Shown: piece after piece, positions 42,859-51,541 of the stretch
Layout of the letters: every line of letters starts with the position of its first letter
Position numbering within the stretch: position 1 is the stretch's first letter
NCBI RefSeq assembly: GCF_000330505.1
Contig: NW_004443692.1
Span: forward strand, 171,911-235,910
Reading direction: 5' to 3'
DNA: 64,000 nt
Origin: Entamoeba invadens IP1
Taxonomy: Eukaryota; Evosea; Mastigamoebida; Endamoebidae
The notes under the pieces: generated by a model
The model's input: the letters and a program-made list of their open reading frames with translations, nothing else
What the model was told of the DNA's origin: nothing
Database searches by the model: none
Program-made: the position numbers and the translations under genes

Positions 42859-43315
42859 TAGAGCCGTCGGGACCTACATTGACCACCACCACCTTTACCA
42901 AAAAAAATATTTGCCGCGATTGTTTTTTGAAAGAAGTCCACTTTTCAGCCACTGTTTGTGCGTCCCCATGTCACCCACTTTCCTTGTCCGTACTGTGTGG
43001 ACGCGGATGTGGTTCCCCCCCCGCTTGCGGGGGGGTCAGGGGGATCCGCGCCAAGGGAGGACTTGGAAAGTGGGTGAAACGGTGCACAAACAGACTGTTT
43101 GAGTGCGGCCTTCAGAGCCTTCTTTTCAATGCTCCGTCTCACTCGGTTTTCACTGACTCGAGGTGATTTTTCGGCATTTTTTGAATTCGGGAACCAGACC
43201 TAATATTATCCCAGTTTCCTATTTACTATAATTATAATTTGAATATGATTCGAAATAGAAAAAATAAATCTATTTTAAGAGGTGGTGGTGGTCAATGTAG
43301 GTTCCTAACGCCGTC
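42859..43315. mobile_element. Mutator-type MITE, copy B
   Basis: The element is 42869-43305 (437 bp), inverted relative to copy A. Ends are GGGACCTACATTGACCACC on the left and GGAACCTACATTGACCACC on the right read inward. Flanks TAGAGCCGTC (42859-42868) and TAACGCCGTC (43306-43315) form a 10-bp duplication with two mismatches. The centre has the same C-run/GCTTGC/G-run palindrome as copy A. It lies near the right end of the piggyBac-type element. Confidence 0.85.
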
Positions 43316-43483
43316 GTTCCAGGGTGTCTAGCTTTTTTTGAAAAAATTAAAGAAAAAAAGGTCACATTTACATTACAATTGACTAAGATTTTTATTTTTT
43401 ACAAATTTTGATTTTTCCCGTCCTCGAAGGGTTAATGAATTATTTTCAACTGGAAAATAAACTGCAAAAAATACTTTTGCAGT

Positions 43484-46474
43484 TTAACTCTCCGACAACC
43501 CAATAGTTCTCTATTTAACACTTTTTGAAATTGTTGTCCCAAAATTTTTTAATAATTTTGAATATATATTGGGTAAATTTTCCTGAATATAGAGATAAAA
43601 AAACAATAACAATAAGATTAATTATATTTTCATTTTGAATAAAAATTGTCTTAAAATAAATCACCAAAAATAATAAGTTGTCATAATTTGTTTTTTTAAA
43701 AAAATTCAGACAAAAAAATAATTTCTGAACCAAAACATAAATCTATTATAAATTAAAATAAACTTTATCTAAAATAATAAATTTATAAATAATTGACTTT
43801 GAAACTAAATTTTTATCAAGAAATATTAGAATAAAAACCAGCTAAAAACAGGTAAAAAATTATTTATAATTTTATGATAAAATATAAAAACAAAATTAGA
43901 ATATATACCATAAAATATCTAAAAACAACTTAATAATTATAATTTCTTTTGTTCTCTTCTCCAATTTCCGATTTTTTCTAATTGTTCAACACCTTTGATA
44001 CCCATACATTTATCACAAACACATTGGAAGTGGAATGAACATACATGATTATAACATAATGCACATCTTCTTGTAAACGATGAATTGCTGATTCTTTTAT
44101 CTTTGAGTTCCAAACAAATTTTGCATTTCGATTTACCTTGGTCTGTTTCTCTTCTTATAGTTTGTTCTACCTTTTTTTCTTCAACTTTAGACGTTTTTTC
44201 TTTTGTTTCATTGATATATTCAAGTATAGAAATTTTTGTTAATTCATTTCTAGTCTTTCTCAGTCTTGAATGTGCATTGTTAATACCCAGTTTTTTAGAA
44301 AGGTTAATACAATAATTTTATTTTGGATATTGTCTTTTTGTCATTTTGAACTGTTCATTATTTCCATTTTCACATTTGTTTAACACGTAAAGAATATAAC
44401 TGTTGTGATATGCCATGTCTATAATATGGTAAAAAAACGCAAGTGGCCACCTTCTTGATGGTCTCTTACACGTGTGTTCTCGCATACTTTGGTCCGCTTG
44501 ATCTACACCACACATAAATTTATTGTATCGATTCACTGTTGAAAATTTACCTTCTGATAATTCTCCCACCTCATTTTTAACAATGAATGATTCTTTTTGT
44601 TGTGTTCGTGAAGTCAAAATCATAATATTTTTGTCTTGTTCGATAAATGATACAATTCGTATTTGTTTTGTTTCTAATAATGGAGTATTGATGGTTTTCT
44701 CTAAAACAATTTTCTTTAATAACATTTTCTCGGTCTTTTTCTTTTTGGCAGAAAAACAAATTAATTTGGCTTTTTGTGGAACGAACAGTCTTTTTGTGTT
44801 AATTGTGCCAACTAAATAAATTTCATTTTCTAACAATTTGACACACAATTTTTCACTTGTAAAAAACGATCTACTGTTATTGTTGATTCGAGTGGATATT
44901 TCATTTGTAAGTGTTTAACCAATTCGATAACTACAAGACCACCAACATCTTGAATGGGTTTTCCATTGTCAGAACCACGATAGAAAAACGTATTTAGTAT
45001 AACATTAGTTGTTGAATCCGCGAGTATGAAAAACTTCATTCCATATTTACCTGGTTTTGTTGGAATGAACGTTTTGTTGCACCACTTCCCATAATAATTA
45101 AACAAATTCTCATCTATAGATAATTCCGAACTACACCTATAAATATTTGGGTACAAATTTAATAAATTACTATTGAATAAATTGTATATTTTCTCTATAA
45201 AAGAAAAATTATCTAAATCGTTTTTGTTTGTAGGATAAATCACATTTGACGTATTTGCAATGTCATATTTGTCTGGTTCACTTCGAATAGGTGTAACATT
45301 TTTGAAAACGTTGGGTCGAAGTTGAATTTGTTCTGGACGTTTTGGTGACAATCCCGGTAATCTCAAACGAAGCAAACTTGTTTTACTAACTGGTATTTGT
45401 TGTGTTGATGGTTGTGTTATAAAATTTGGTTGTAATGACTGATTAACAAATTGTTGTGTCTGTATGATAGAACTGCTCAATTCAAGTTCATGTACGGTGT
45501 CAATGTGGTCTTGTAAAACTTCGATACTATCTTTATTCAATATATCATCTGTGGAATCGTATTCATCGTTACAATCTTCTTCATCAGAAAAACTTTCAAA
45601 GAAATCTTTTGCAATTTCTCTATAAGCAGCGGTATCATCAAAACGAAGATATTTTTTTATTGTTTTGTATCTTTTTAACGATATTGGTGCTTTGTACAAA
45701 TAGTTGGATTTTTCACTTGACCACAATGCTTCAAGTGATATTTTGTTTTCTTTGAATTGGCCTTGTAGAATAGTAACTGCTAAAAATGCATCCAATTCAT
45801 CTATTGTTATATTTTTCCAGTTGTTTGGTGATTCATTAAATTCATCTGTTGATAGTTTATATTCACTCATCAATGAACCAAACAAATTAGTGTTATCAAT
45901 AATTACTGTTTTCATGTTGTTGTCGATTAATGAATTAAAATAAAAGAGCTCGTCACTTTCTTCGTTAATATGTAAAAGGGCTTTTCTTTTTATCAAAATT
46001 GGTTCATTAGTTGTTGTGTCAAATTCAGCTTCTTTCCACTCTGAATCTTCATATGCATTTGTGTTGAAACTTTCAGTTGGCAACATACACCGTGGTTTGT
46101 TTTTTTCAGTTTTGAATAACAAAAATATAAAGAATTGTTTTTTTGAACAAAACAATATTATTAATTTGTTATAATAAAGGTGGTGGATAAAAATTGTTTT
46201 AAAAAAAACAAAAAAAACTAAAATTAATATAAAAACAAAAATAATAACACTTTTCATTAAAAAAGTTTGTACAATTAGACAATTTTGCCGATTCTAAAAA
46301 AGTTTAATTGTTTTTTTATTTTTTTGATTTTTTTGTTAGTTAGTTCAGATTATGAACTTAAATTTTCATTTTCAAATTTTAATAAAATTATAGTACATAT
46401 ATAACATATTTTTTTCAACAGTGCATTTTTATGCACTATTGGTCTTTCCGGCCATTGGTATGTATGAGAGTTAA
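43484..46474 (-). mobile_element. piggyBac element B with transposase
   Basis: TTAA (43484-43487) is followed by CTCTCCGACAACCCAATAG. The other end, read inward from the TTAA at 46471-46474, is CTCTCATACATACCAATGG. Both begin CTCTC and carry a CCAATAG sub-terminal motif (the right copy is at 46435-46441). The body is 2983 bp and encodes a piggyBac transposase on the minus strand. It lies 48 bp from the non-autonomous piggyBac-type element but its termini differ, so it is a different family. Confidence 0.8.
43936..46086 (-). pseudogene. piggyBac transposase B, nearly intact (one -1 shift, one stop)
   Basis: The likely start is the ATG at 46086, after a hydrophobic in-frame leader that begins at 46257. 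The domain order is complete: N-terminal domain (WKNITIDELDAFLAVTILQG), first Asp in LSIDENLFNYYGKW, second in FFILADSTTN, third in ITVDRF. There the frame shifts to -1 at heptamer T_TTT_TTA (rc of 44860-44866), continuing TSEKLCVKLL...LVGT. Then comes NKFMCGVDQADQSMREHT ... WPLAFFYHIIDMAYHNSYIL, then an in-frame TAA (44318-44320), after which the same frame continues to a Cys-rich zinc-binding tail (CKICLEL ... RCALC ... CVCDKC) ending at 43936. With only two lesions it is the youngest piggyBac copy here. The frame change falls inside the catalytic motif. Confidence 0.82.
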
Positions 46475-47055
46475 TGTAAATAAAATTTGTAATTAAATAA
46501 TCAATAAAACTTATTCATTTACTATATGTTTTCAATACAAAAGTTTAAATTTTGGTGTTACTAGAGTGTTTGAAAACATACAGATAAATCCCAATTATTA
46601 TAAACATTTTAATGGTTATATTAACCACAAAATGTTAATTTATAAATATGTTGTTTCTTTGAATAGTGTGGTGATACAATAAATATACATTTTATTTGTG
46701 AATTGAACAATAAATTAAATGATGTATTGCATTAATTATTTAAAAAAATTACTATAACTTAGTAAATTGTACTAAAAAACTAAAATTAGTAAAAAAACTA
46801 TTCTAACAACAAATCAATTTCAAATTAATTAATACAATTAAAATTAAAAAAAATTATATTTAATTATTATTGGAAAATTAAAAATTATACTAAATTTTAT
46901 TATTTGTTATAACTTAAAATATAGTTACAATTGCTAATAAAAATATTATTAATAATATATTTACAATCAACTATTTTCAAACTATAAATAATAATAACAA
47001 AGCAAAACGATAAGAGTAAAGTGGTGCAAAAAGAAAGAAACTTAAAAAGAAGAAT
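46475..47055. other. Intergenic, no gene seen
   Basis: AT-rich DNA between the piggyBac element and the small coiled-coil gene; contains the latter's promoter. Nothing else recognised. Confidence 0.6.
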
Positions 47056-47409
47056 ATGAAACGGTTGTTTGGGGGATTGTTTTCGACGGGGAAGAGCACG
47101 TGGTTTAAGAAAGAACTTTCGGAAGAAGAGATGGAGGATGACATGTTTTGGGAATTACTTGACCTGTTAGCTGACCTCGACAAAACAAAAGAACTTCCTG
47201 AGGTCCAAAAAAACATTTATGAGCTCGAGTTGACGTTTTCAAGACAACCCGTTGGGCTCAAACGAGAGATGATTGAAGTCGACGAACTCAACAACCGAGT
47301 CAAAGTAGCCGAAAGCAAACTCGAAACTTTGGAGAAATCTAATCATAAAATGCAGCATGACAGAATCGTCAGAGTGTCGAAGCTCTTCCCAACATCAATG
47401 GAAAAATAA
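47056..47409 (+). CDS. Small coiled-coil hypothetical protein (117 aa)
   Basis: A complete frame from ATG at 47056 to TAA, in a local rise of GC and codon regularity. The basic N-terminus MKRLFGGLFSTGKSTWFKK is followed by an acidic helix (ELSEEEMEDDMFWELLDLLADL). A heptad-like region (DELNNRVKVAESKLETLEK, about 75-95) predicts a short coiled coil. No signal peptide or known domain. The N-terminal GLFSTGKST resembles a P-loop only superficially. The function is unknown. Confidence 0.6.
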   Translation: MKRLFGGLFSTGKSTWFKKELSEEEMEDDMFWELLDLLADLDKTKELPEVQKNIYELELTFSRQPVGLKREMIEVDELNNRVKVAESKLETLEKSNHKMQHDRIVRVSKLFPTSMEK

Positions 47410-47634
47410 AGATTGTGAATGTATTTGGCTAAATTATTAAATTTAATTAAATTTGTTTACTTTCTGTCAACTCACCTTCGTCTGTTCACGTTTTTTCAAC
47501 GTACATCAATAAATTCAATTTCTTTGGTTAATTAAAATAAAAAGTGATAAAATCCCTCAATGTGTTAACTCGTCATTTGGGTTGAAAAAGTGTTGCAAGT
47601 ATTAAAAATGAAATAAACTCGCTTTGAAAATTAT

Positions 47635-48513
47635 TTAGTTCAACGGGTTTGATAACTGTTGGAGTTCTCGGACAATATCAACATCTTCGGTGTTGTTGTC
47701 AAGAAGCGCTTGGAGACTCTCATCGAACGTTTGGACTTCTTCATACTGCGGATTGATTCTTCCAATTTTAAGTATCGGAATTAAAACAGTGCACATCTTA
47801 TTCATCACAACCTCGACAACGTTGTTTGTTGCCCTGCACAAAGCGGGAAATACGTCGGAAAGTAATACATTCAGATCGTTTATGTATAGACATCCTTCGG
47901 TGTCTGGTCTTCCAAAGAGAACGCCAAGCAAGTCAAGGCACATGGAATACAATGACTCCTTGAAGTCCGTGAAAATAAGCTCCAAAATAAGCCCCTGGAC
48001 GAATCTACCTGACTGGAATGAATCGCTTTTGACAATCACATCAACCAAATCTGGGTACAACACAAAGGTCTTGTGGAGCAATAAAAATGACTCGTTTAGT
48101 GCTTTTGTTGGGTGTTGATCTTCGTCAAGAGTCATAGTGATTGTTGAGCAAATTCCGTCTATAATTTTTTCGCTTGGCTTTTTGTCTTTGAAGCAGCACT
48201 TGAGTAACATAAGTGTCCAATCTGTGAACGGTCTCTCAAAATGCTCTTCAAAAAATGGGAATAAATTTCTGAGTTTTCCTTTGACAAAGGATTTATAGAA
48301 TTCGTCGTCCGTTGACGTGAACAACGCAAACCCCTTGTAAGAAAGTACTTTTTCTTCGTCACTTGTCTCTTCGGACATAAACATGTTATAGTATTCCTTT
48401 GGCATGGCGTAGTTTTCCTTCTTGTGTGTTTCCACCATGTCTATAGCCTTCTCGAGTTGTTCAATCATCTCGGCGAACTCGTTGCATCCTCTTTCGTCTT
48501 CATTGTCCGACAT
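47635..48513 (-). CDS. SPIN90/Dip1/Ldb17-like (WISH/DIP) armadillo protein
   Basis: 292 residues, single exon, ATG at 48513. The whole protein is helical. The diagnostic part is GVLFGRPDTEGCLYINDLNVLLSDVFPALCRA (here shown in pieces), corresponding to the family's LF---LFYTNDLKVLVDIFIREL segment, followed by a helix pair in which the family has YLRVL-PLL. In fungi and animals these proteins activate the Arp2/3 complex without a mother filament, seeding linear actin filaments. Together with the formin in this window it points to actin nucleation functions. It is divergent from the small spliced gene at 48605 with only 91 bp between start codons, a bidirectional promoter containing the shared upstream motif. 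Confidence 0.6.
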   Translation of the reverse strand: MSDNEDERGCNEFAEMIEQLEKAIDMVETHKKENYAMPKEYYNMFMSEETSDEEKVLSYKGFALFTSTDDEFYKSFVKGKLRNLFPFFEEHFERPFTDWTLMLLKCCFKDKKPSEKIIDGICSTITMTLDEDQHPTKALNESFLLLHKTFVLYPDLVDVIVKSDSFQSGRFVQGLILELIFTDFKESLYSMCLDLLGVLFGRPDTEGCLYINDLNVLLSDVFPALCRATNNVVEVVMNKMCTVLIPILKIGRINPQYEEVQTFDESLQALLDNNTEDVDIVRELQQLSNPLN

Positions 48514-48551
48514 CTTTATTGTTTTGAATTCGATTTTTTTAAGCTCTTATG

Positions 48552-48593
48552 ATCTTTCTTTCCACCATCTCTCAAATCTCGAAATGTCAATCT
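48552..48593 (-). promoter_or_regulatory. Shared upstream motif, copy 2 (bidirectional promoter)
   Basis: Read on the minus strand this is ACATTTCGAGATTTGAG, then AGA, then TGGTGGAAAGA, 40-80 bases upstream of the SPIN90-like ATG and just before the divergent 48605 gene. Compared with 26874-26915 it differs by a few bases over about 32. A promoter role is inferred. Confidence 0.4.
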
Positions 48594-48604
48594 CATAATT
48601 GAAA

Positions 48605-48870
48605 ATGGATATGAGAAAAAGAATGAGACATGAAAAAGACTTTGATCAAAAGGAAAAATTTGTACTTCCCCAAAAGATGTCCGATGAAGAATTCGATTCT
48701 TGTTTGTTTTTTTTCAATTAAACATCATGTTGTCATTAATCACAATCTCACAATCAGTCTACCCAATCGACCCATCAAATAAAAGATCAACCAAATTCAC
48801 ACTCCCAACAAAAAAGACTGAAAAAAATAAAGAAATCAAGGAAACCAAAAGTAATGAGGACAATTTTTGA
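48605..48870 (+). CDS. Small spliced gene, 69-aa basic protein
   Basis: Exon 1 is 48605-48701 (ATG) and exon 2 is 48758-48870 (TGA). The 56-nt intron starts GTTTGT and ends CAG. The junction is in frame, giving 69 residues: MRKRMRHEKDFDQKEKFVLP, then KMSDEEFDS, then a Lys/Thr/Glu-rich tail. No recognised domain. The start lies 91 bp from the divergent SPIN90-like gene. Each exon alone is too short to stand out, so this gene is easily missed. It could be spurious; the in-frame canonical intron and coding-like composition argue for it. Confidence 0.45.
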
Positions 48871-49424
48871 TTTTTAGTGTGTTATTGCTATAATCTTATA
48901 TATTTTCATTTAGACATTCCAATAAAATTGAATAAGACATTTTGAATTTTTCAAAATGTCTTTTGTTTTCACGAAAATAAAAAAAGTCATCTCAAAAATA
49001 GAACTCAAAATTCAAAAAAGAGAAAGAGATAAAAGTAATCTCCCACAAAAACGAAAAACGCGACAAAATGACAAGCTCGAAGTACGACAAAACGAACTCG
49101 GAACTTGAAATTACACACTGATTTCAAAAACAATTCCTGACACTCATTTTGACATGACAACACACAACAATCTGACACGTCATCTCATGTCATCGCAAAC
49201 AATCTGATCTTGATAAAACACACAAAAATCAACAGAATATAAGTCAACAACTCATACACAACAAAAATCAATTCACATTCATTCTTTGTTTTTTTCATGA
49301 CACGTCAAATAATCGTTTTTCGGAATTCGGCTTTCAACATAAAACCATTCGTATAGTTCAGTTATAGTTCAAGTGAATGACCTACACGAACTTATAATTC
49401 GAAAACTCATTCTTCACAAAACGA
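48871..49424. other. Intergenic, promoter region of the RRM gene
   Basis: No open frame. CA- and A-rich tracts (ACACACAACAA, CACAAAAATCAACAG) on the plus strand upstream of the RRM gene may form its 5' region. Confidence 0.45.
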
Positions 49425-50701
49425 ATGACTACACTTTACGTCTCTGATGTGGACGGATCTATCACAGAGGAAAAACTTAAAAACCTTTTTGACCCTTTTG
49501 GGGTTGTTCTCAAGTGTTTGTTTCAATCACTTTTTCGTCACTAAACATTTTCTAAATTTTCGTGAACTCTTCCATTAAAAATAATTAATCAAAAACCATT
49601 TGGAAAATACAAAACCAACTCGATTTGTATAACAAAACATATAACAATATTTGCAAAAATCATGTTGTTAAAGTTTATGTGATTGAAAATGGCGGAAAGA
49701 AAACATGGATAGGGAGTGACGGCACAGCAACAATCAAAAAGTCGTGCAAAGGACCAAACGATTTCTTTTACGCTTTTGTCGAATATGGCAAAGAGGAAGA
49801 AGCTTCGAAGGCGCTCAAAGCTATGGACCAGTACGAAATAGCAGGTAAACGCCTCAACGTCAAGTTCGCGAAATTGAAGGAAGGCAAGAGCTTCAGTCGA
49901 CACTCACCACCACCTTTGCGCGATTATGACCGCGACGACAGAGATTTTGAAAGAGGAAGAAGAGAAGACAGAGATTCATATCGTCCTCTATCACCAAGAA
50001 ACAGAAGCCGATCAACAGAAAGACCAATGAGAAGAGAACAACGGGACGAGAGAGACGACTATTTCAGAGATAGACCACTCGACCGATCCAGAGATGATCG
50101 TGACTTTTATAGAGATAGTCGTGATAGCAATCGAAACTATCCAGATAGATTTTCTGATCAAAGAAGTGGGACAATGTTAAGAGCCCCAGATAGGGTTGAG
50201 AGACGGTATGACGATTTTCCAGTGAGAGGGTACAGAGATAGGTTTGACGACAGAAATGAACGAAACGAAAGGAGCGAAAAGCGAGACGAAAACTCGTTCA
50301 GGCGAGTTGACAGATTCGAAAAGTTTGATAGAGCAGCCAGGTACTCGACCAATACACAGGACGAACCAATCTATCCGCGACAAGACAGATTTGAAAGGAA
50401 AAACTTACTGCGGGACGAATCAAGAACGTACGAAGATCGTATACCAGTGGATCGATTTGGTGGCGAACGGAGAGACCGGATGAGCAACTTTTCAGAGAGA
50501 GTTCCAGTTGATAGGTTTGGACGAGACCGGGAAAGGACCCCGTACGATCGACAAAGCACTGATGGACCAACTACCGACAGAGGCAGCGACAGAATGGACG
50601 TTGATAGAATGAGGGTCCCTGACGGTTTGAGAAGGGAAGAGAGGGAACAACCACCAAGAGAACCGTACATTAGAGACAGATTCGATAGCAGGGGTTATTG
50701 A
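49425..50701 (+). CDS. RRM protein with Arg/Asp-rich (RD/RS-like) tail, two exons
   Basis: Exon 1 is 49425-49515, with MTTLYVSDVDGSITEEKL carrying RNP-2 (LYVSDV). The 158-nt intron 49516-49673 runs from GTTTGT to AAAG. Exon 2 is 49674-50701. The product is 372 residues. The rest of the RRM follows: FYVIENGGKK ... FYAFVEYGKEEEASKALKAM (RNP-1 FYAFVEY) ... GKRLNVKFAK. The long tail (about residue 110 on) is rich in Arg, Asp, Glu and Ser with DRF/DRD repeats, like SR-related or U1-70K-type splicing proteins and RNA chaperones. It is probably nuclear and an mRNA processing factor. Taking only the second open frame would lose RNP-2 and start inside the intron. Confidence 0.82.
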
Positions 50702-50846
50702 GTCTCAATTCGATATTCATGTCCATACATACTGTATTATTAATTATAATACACATAACAATCATAATTATAATATAATAAATCAATACCATCGAATACG
50801 TATTAAAAAAATATGAATTATAAAATAAGTAATTGTTAAACCCCAC

Positions 50847-51398
50847 ATGAACACAAAGAAGAGTGAGGAAGTTCTTTTATCTTTCGAACCCGTTGTTCCG
50901 GACCATCCAAAGGTGTTAATACTTGGATCAATGCCTGGAGAAGAGTCTTTGAGGAAACAGCAATACTATGGTCATCCACAAAATGCGTTTTGGTTTGCGA
51001 TTTCGAGTCTTGCCGGGCTTGAAATTCCCCCTAAGAGATACAATGACAAAATCCAGCTGTTGCACAAAAATCACATAGCCCTTTGGGATGTTTGTCACGA
51101 GTGTATCAGAAAAGGGAGTCTTGATGGAGACATCAAGAAACCACTTCCAAATGAAGTTAACAAACTTTTAAAGGAGCATCCATCCATCACAATTGTGTTG
51201 TTTAACGGGCAAACTCCAGAAAAGCTATATAAAAAGTTTTTCAAATATATTGATGGAATCACATACAAACAGATGCCATCAACAAGTCCAGCTTTTGCTT
51301 CTTTAAAACGTGATCTGAAAATCAACATGTGGAGTCAAGAGATGTTTGTCTGTTTCTTATGTATAATTATTTTTGGTAAATTTTTATTAAAATTATAG
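50847..51398 (+). CDS. Uracil/hypoxanthine-DNA glycosylase superfamily protein
   Basis: A base-excision repair enzyme of the UDG superfamily. VLILGSMPGEESLRKQQYYG ... HPQNAFW is the active-site motif of the DNA-deoxyinosine (hypoxanthine) glycosylase/MUG-like branch (family GSMPG--SL---QYY-HP-NAFW). LWDVCHECIRKGSLDGDI and LFNGQTPEKLYKKFF follow, and PSTSPAFA is the C-terminal loop that inserts into DNA. 183 residues as an open frame. The last 18 residues are hydrophobic and begin at a perfect donor (GTTTGT at 51344) with a TAG at 51396-51398, so a 55-nt intron may replace them with a short exon ending shortly after 51399. The substrate (uracil versus hypoxanthine) is inferred from the motif. 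Confidence 0.8.
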   Translation: MNTKKSEEVLLSFEPVVPDHPKVLILGSMPGEESLRKQQYYGHPQNAFWFAISSLAGLEIPPKRYNDKIQLLHKNHIALWDVCHECIRKGSLDGDIKKPLPNEVNKLLKEHPSITIVLFNGQTPEKLYKKFFKYIDGITYKQMPSTSPAFASLKRDLKINMWSQEMFVCFLCIIIFGKFLLKL

Positions 51399-51541
51399 TT
51401 TATCACCAAAACTATATTATTGTTATATTCAAATTATAAATTACTACAAAAAATAACACATAGAAAAAATGCAATAGCAAAAGTAAATTGAATTTTTGAT
51501 GATTTTCTGGTTGATTCAAACTATGAACTCAAAAAAGTGAG

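Larger units (their letters stand above)
38488..43435. mobile_element. piggyBac-type non-autonomous element with TTAA target sites
   Basis: TTAA (38488-38491) is followed by CCCTTCGAGGAC. The other end is GTCCTCGAAGGG followed by TTAA (43432-43435). Beyond the perfect 12 bp the inverted similarity continues through a GAAAAAT stretch. TTAA duplication with CCC-starting ends is diagnostic for piggyBac. The 4.9-kb interior has no transposase. It contains a mariner MITE (38957-39780), an actin gene fragment (40286-40546) and a Mutator-type MITE (42869-43305). The remainder is AT-rich and non-coding. Confidence 0.85.

Noticed and set aside
47056..47115. P-loop NTPase in the small protein (GLFSTGKST)
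   Set aside because: No Walker B or G-domain follow; 117 residues are too few and the rest is coiled coil.
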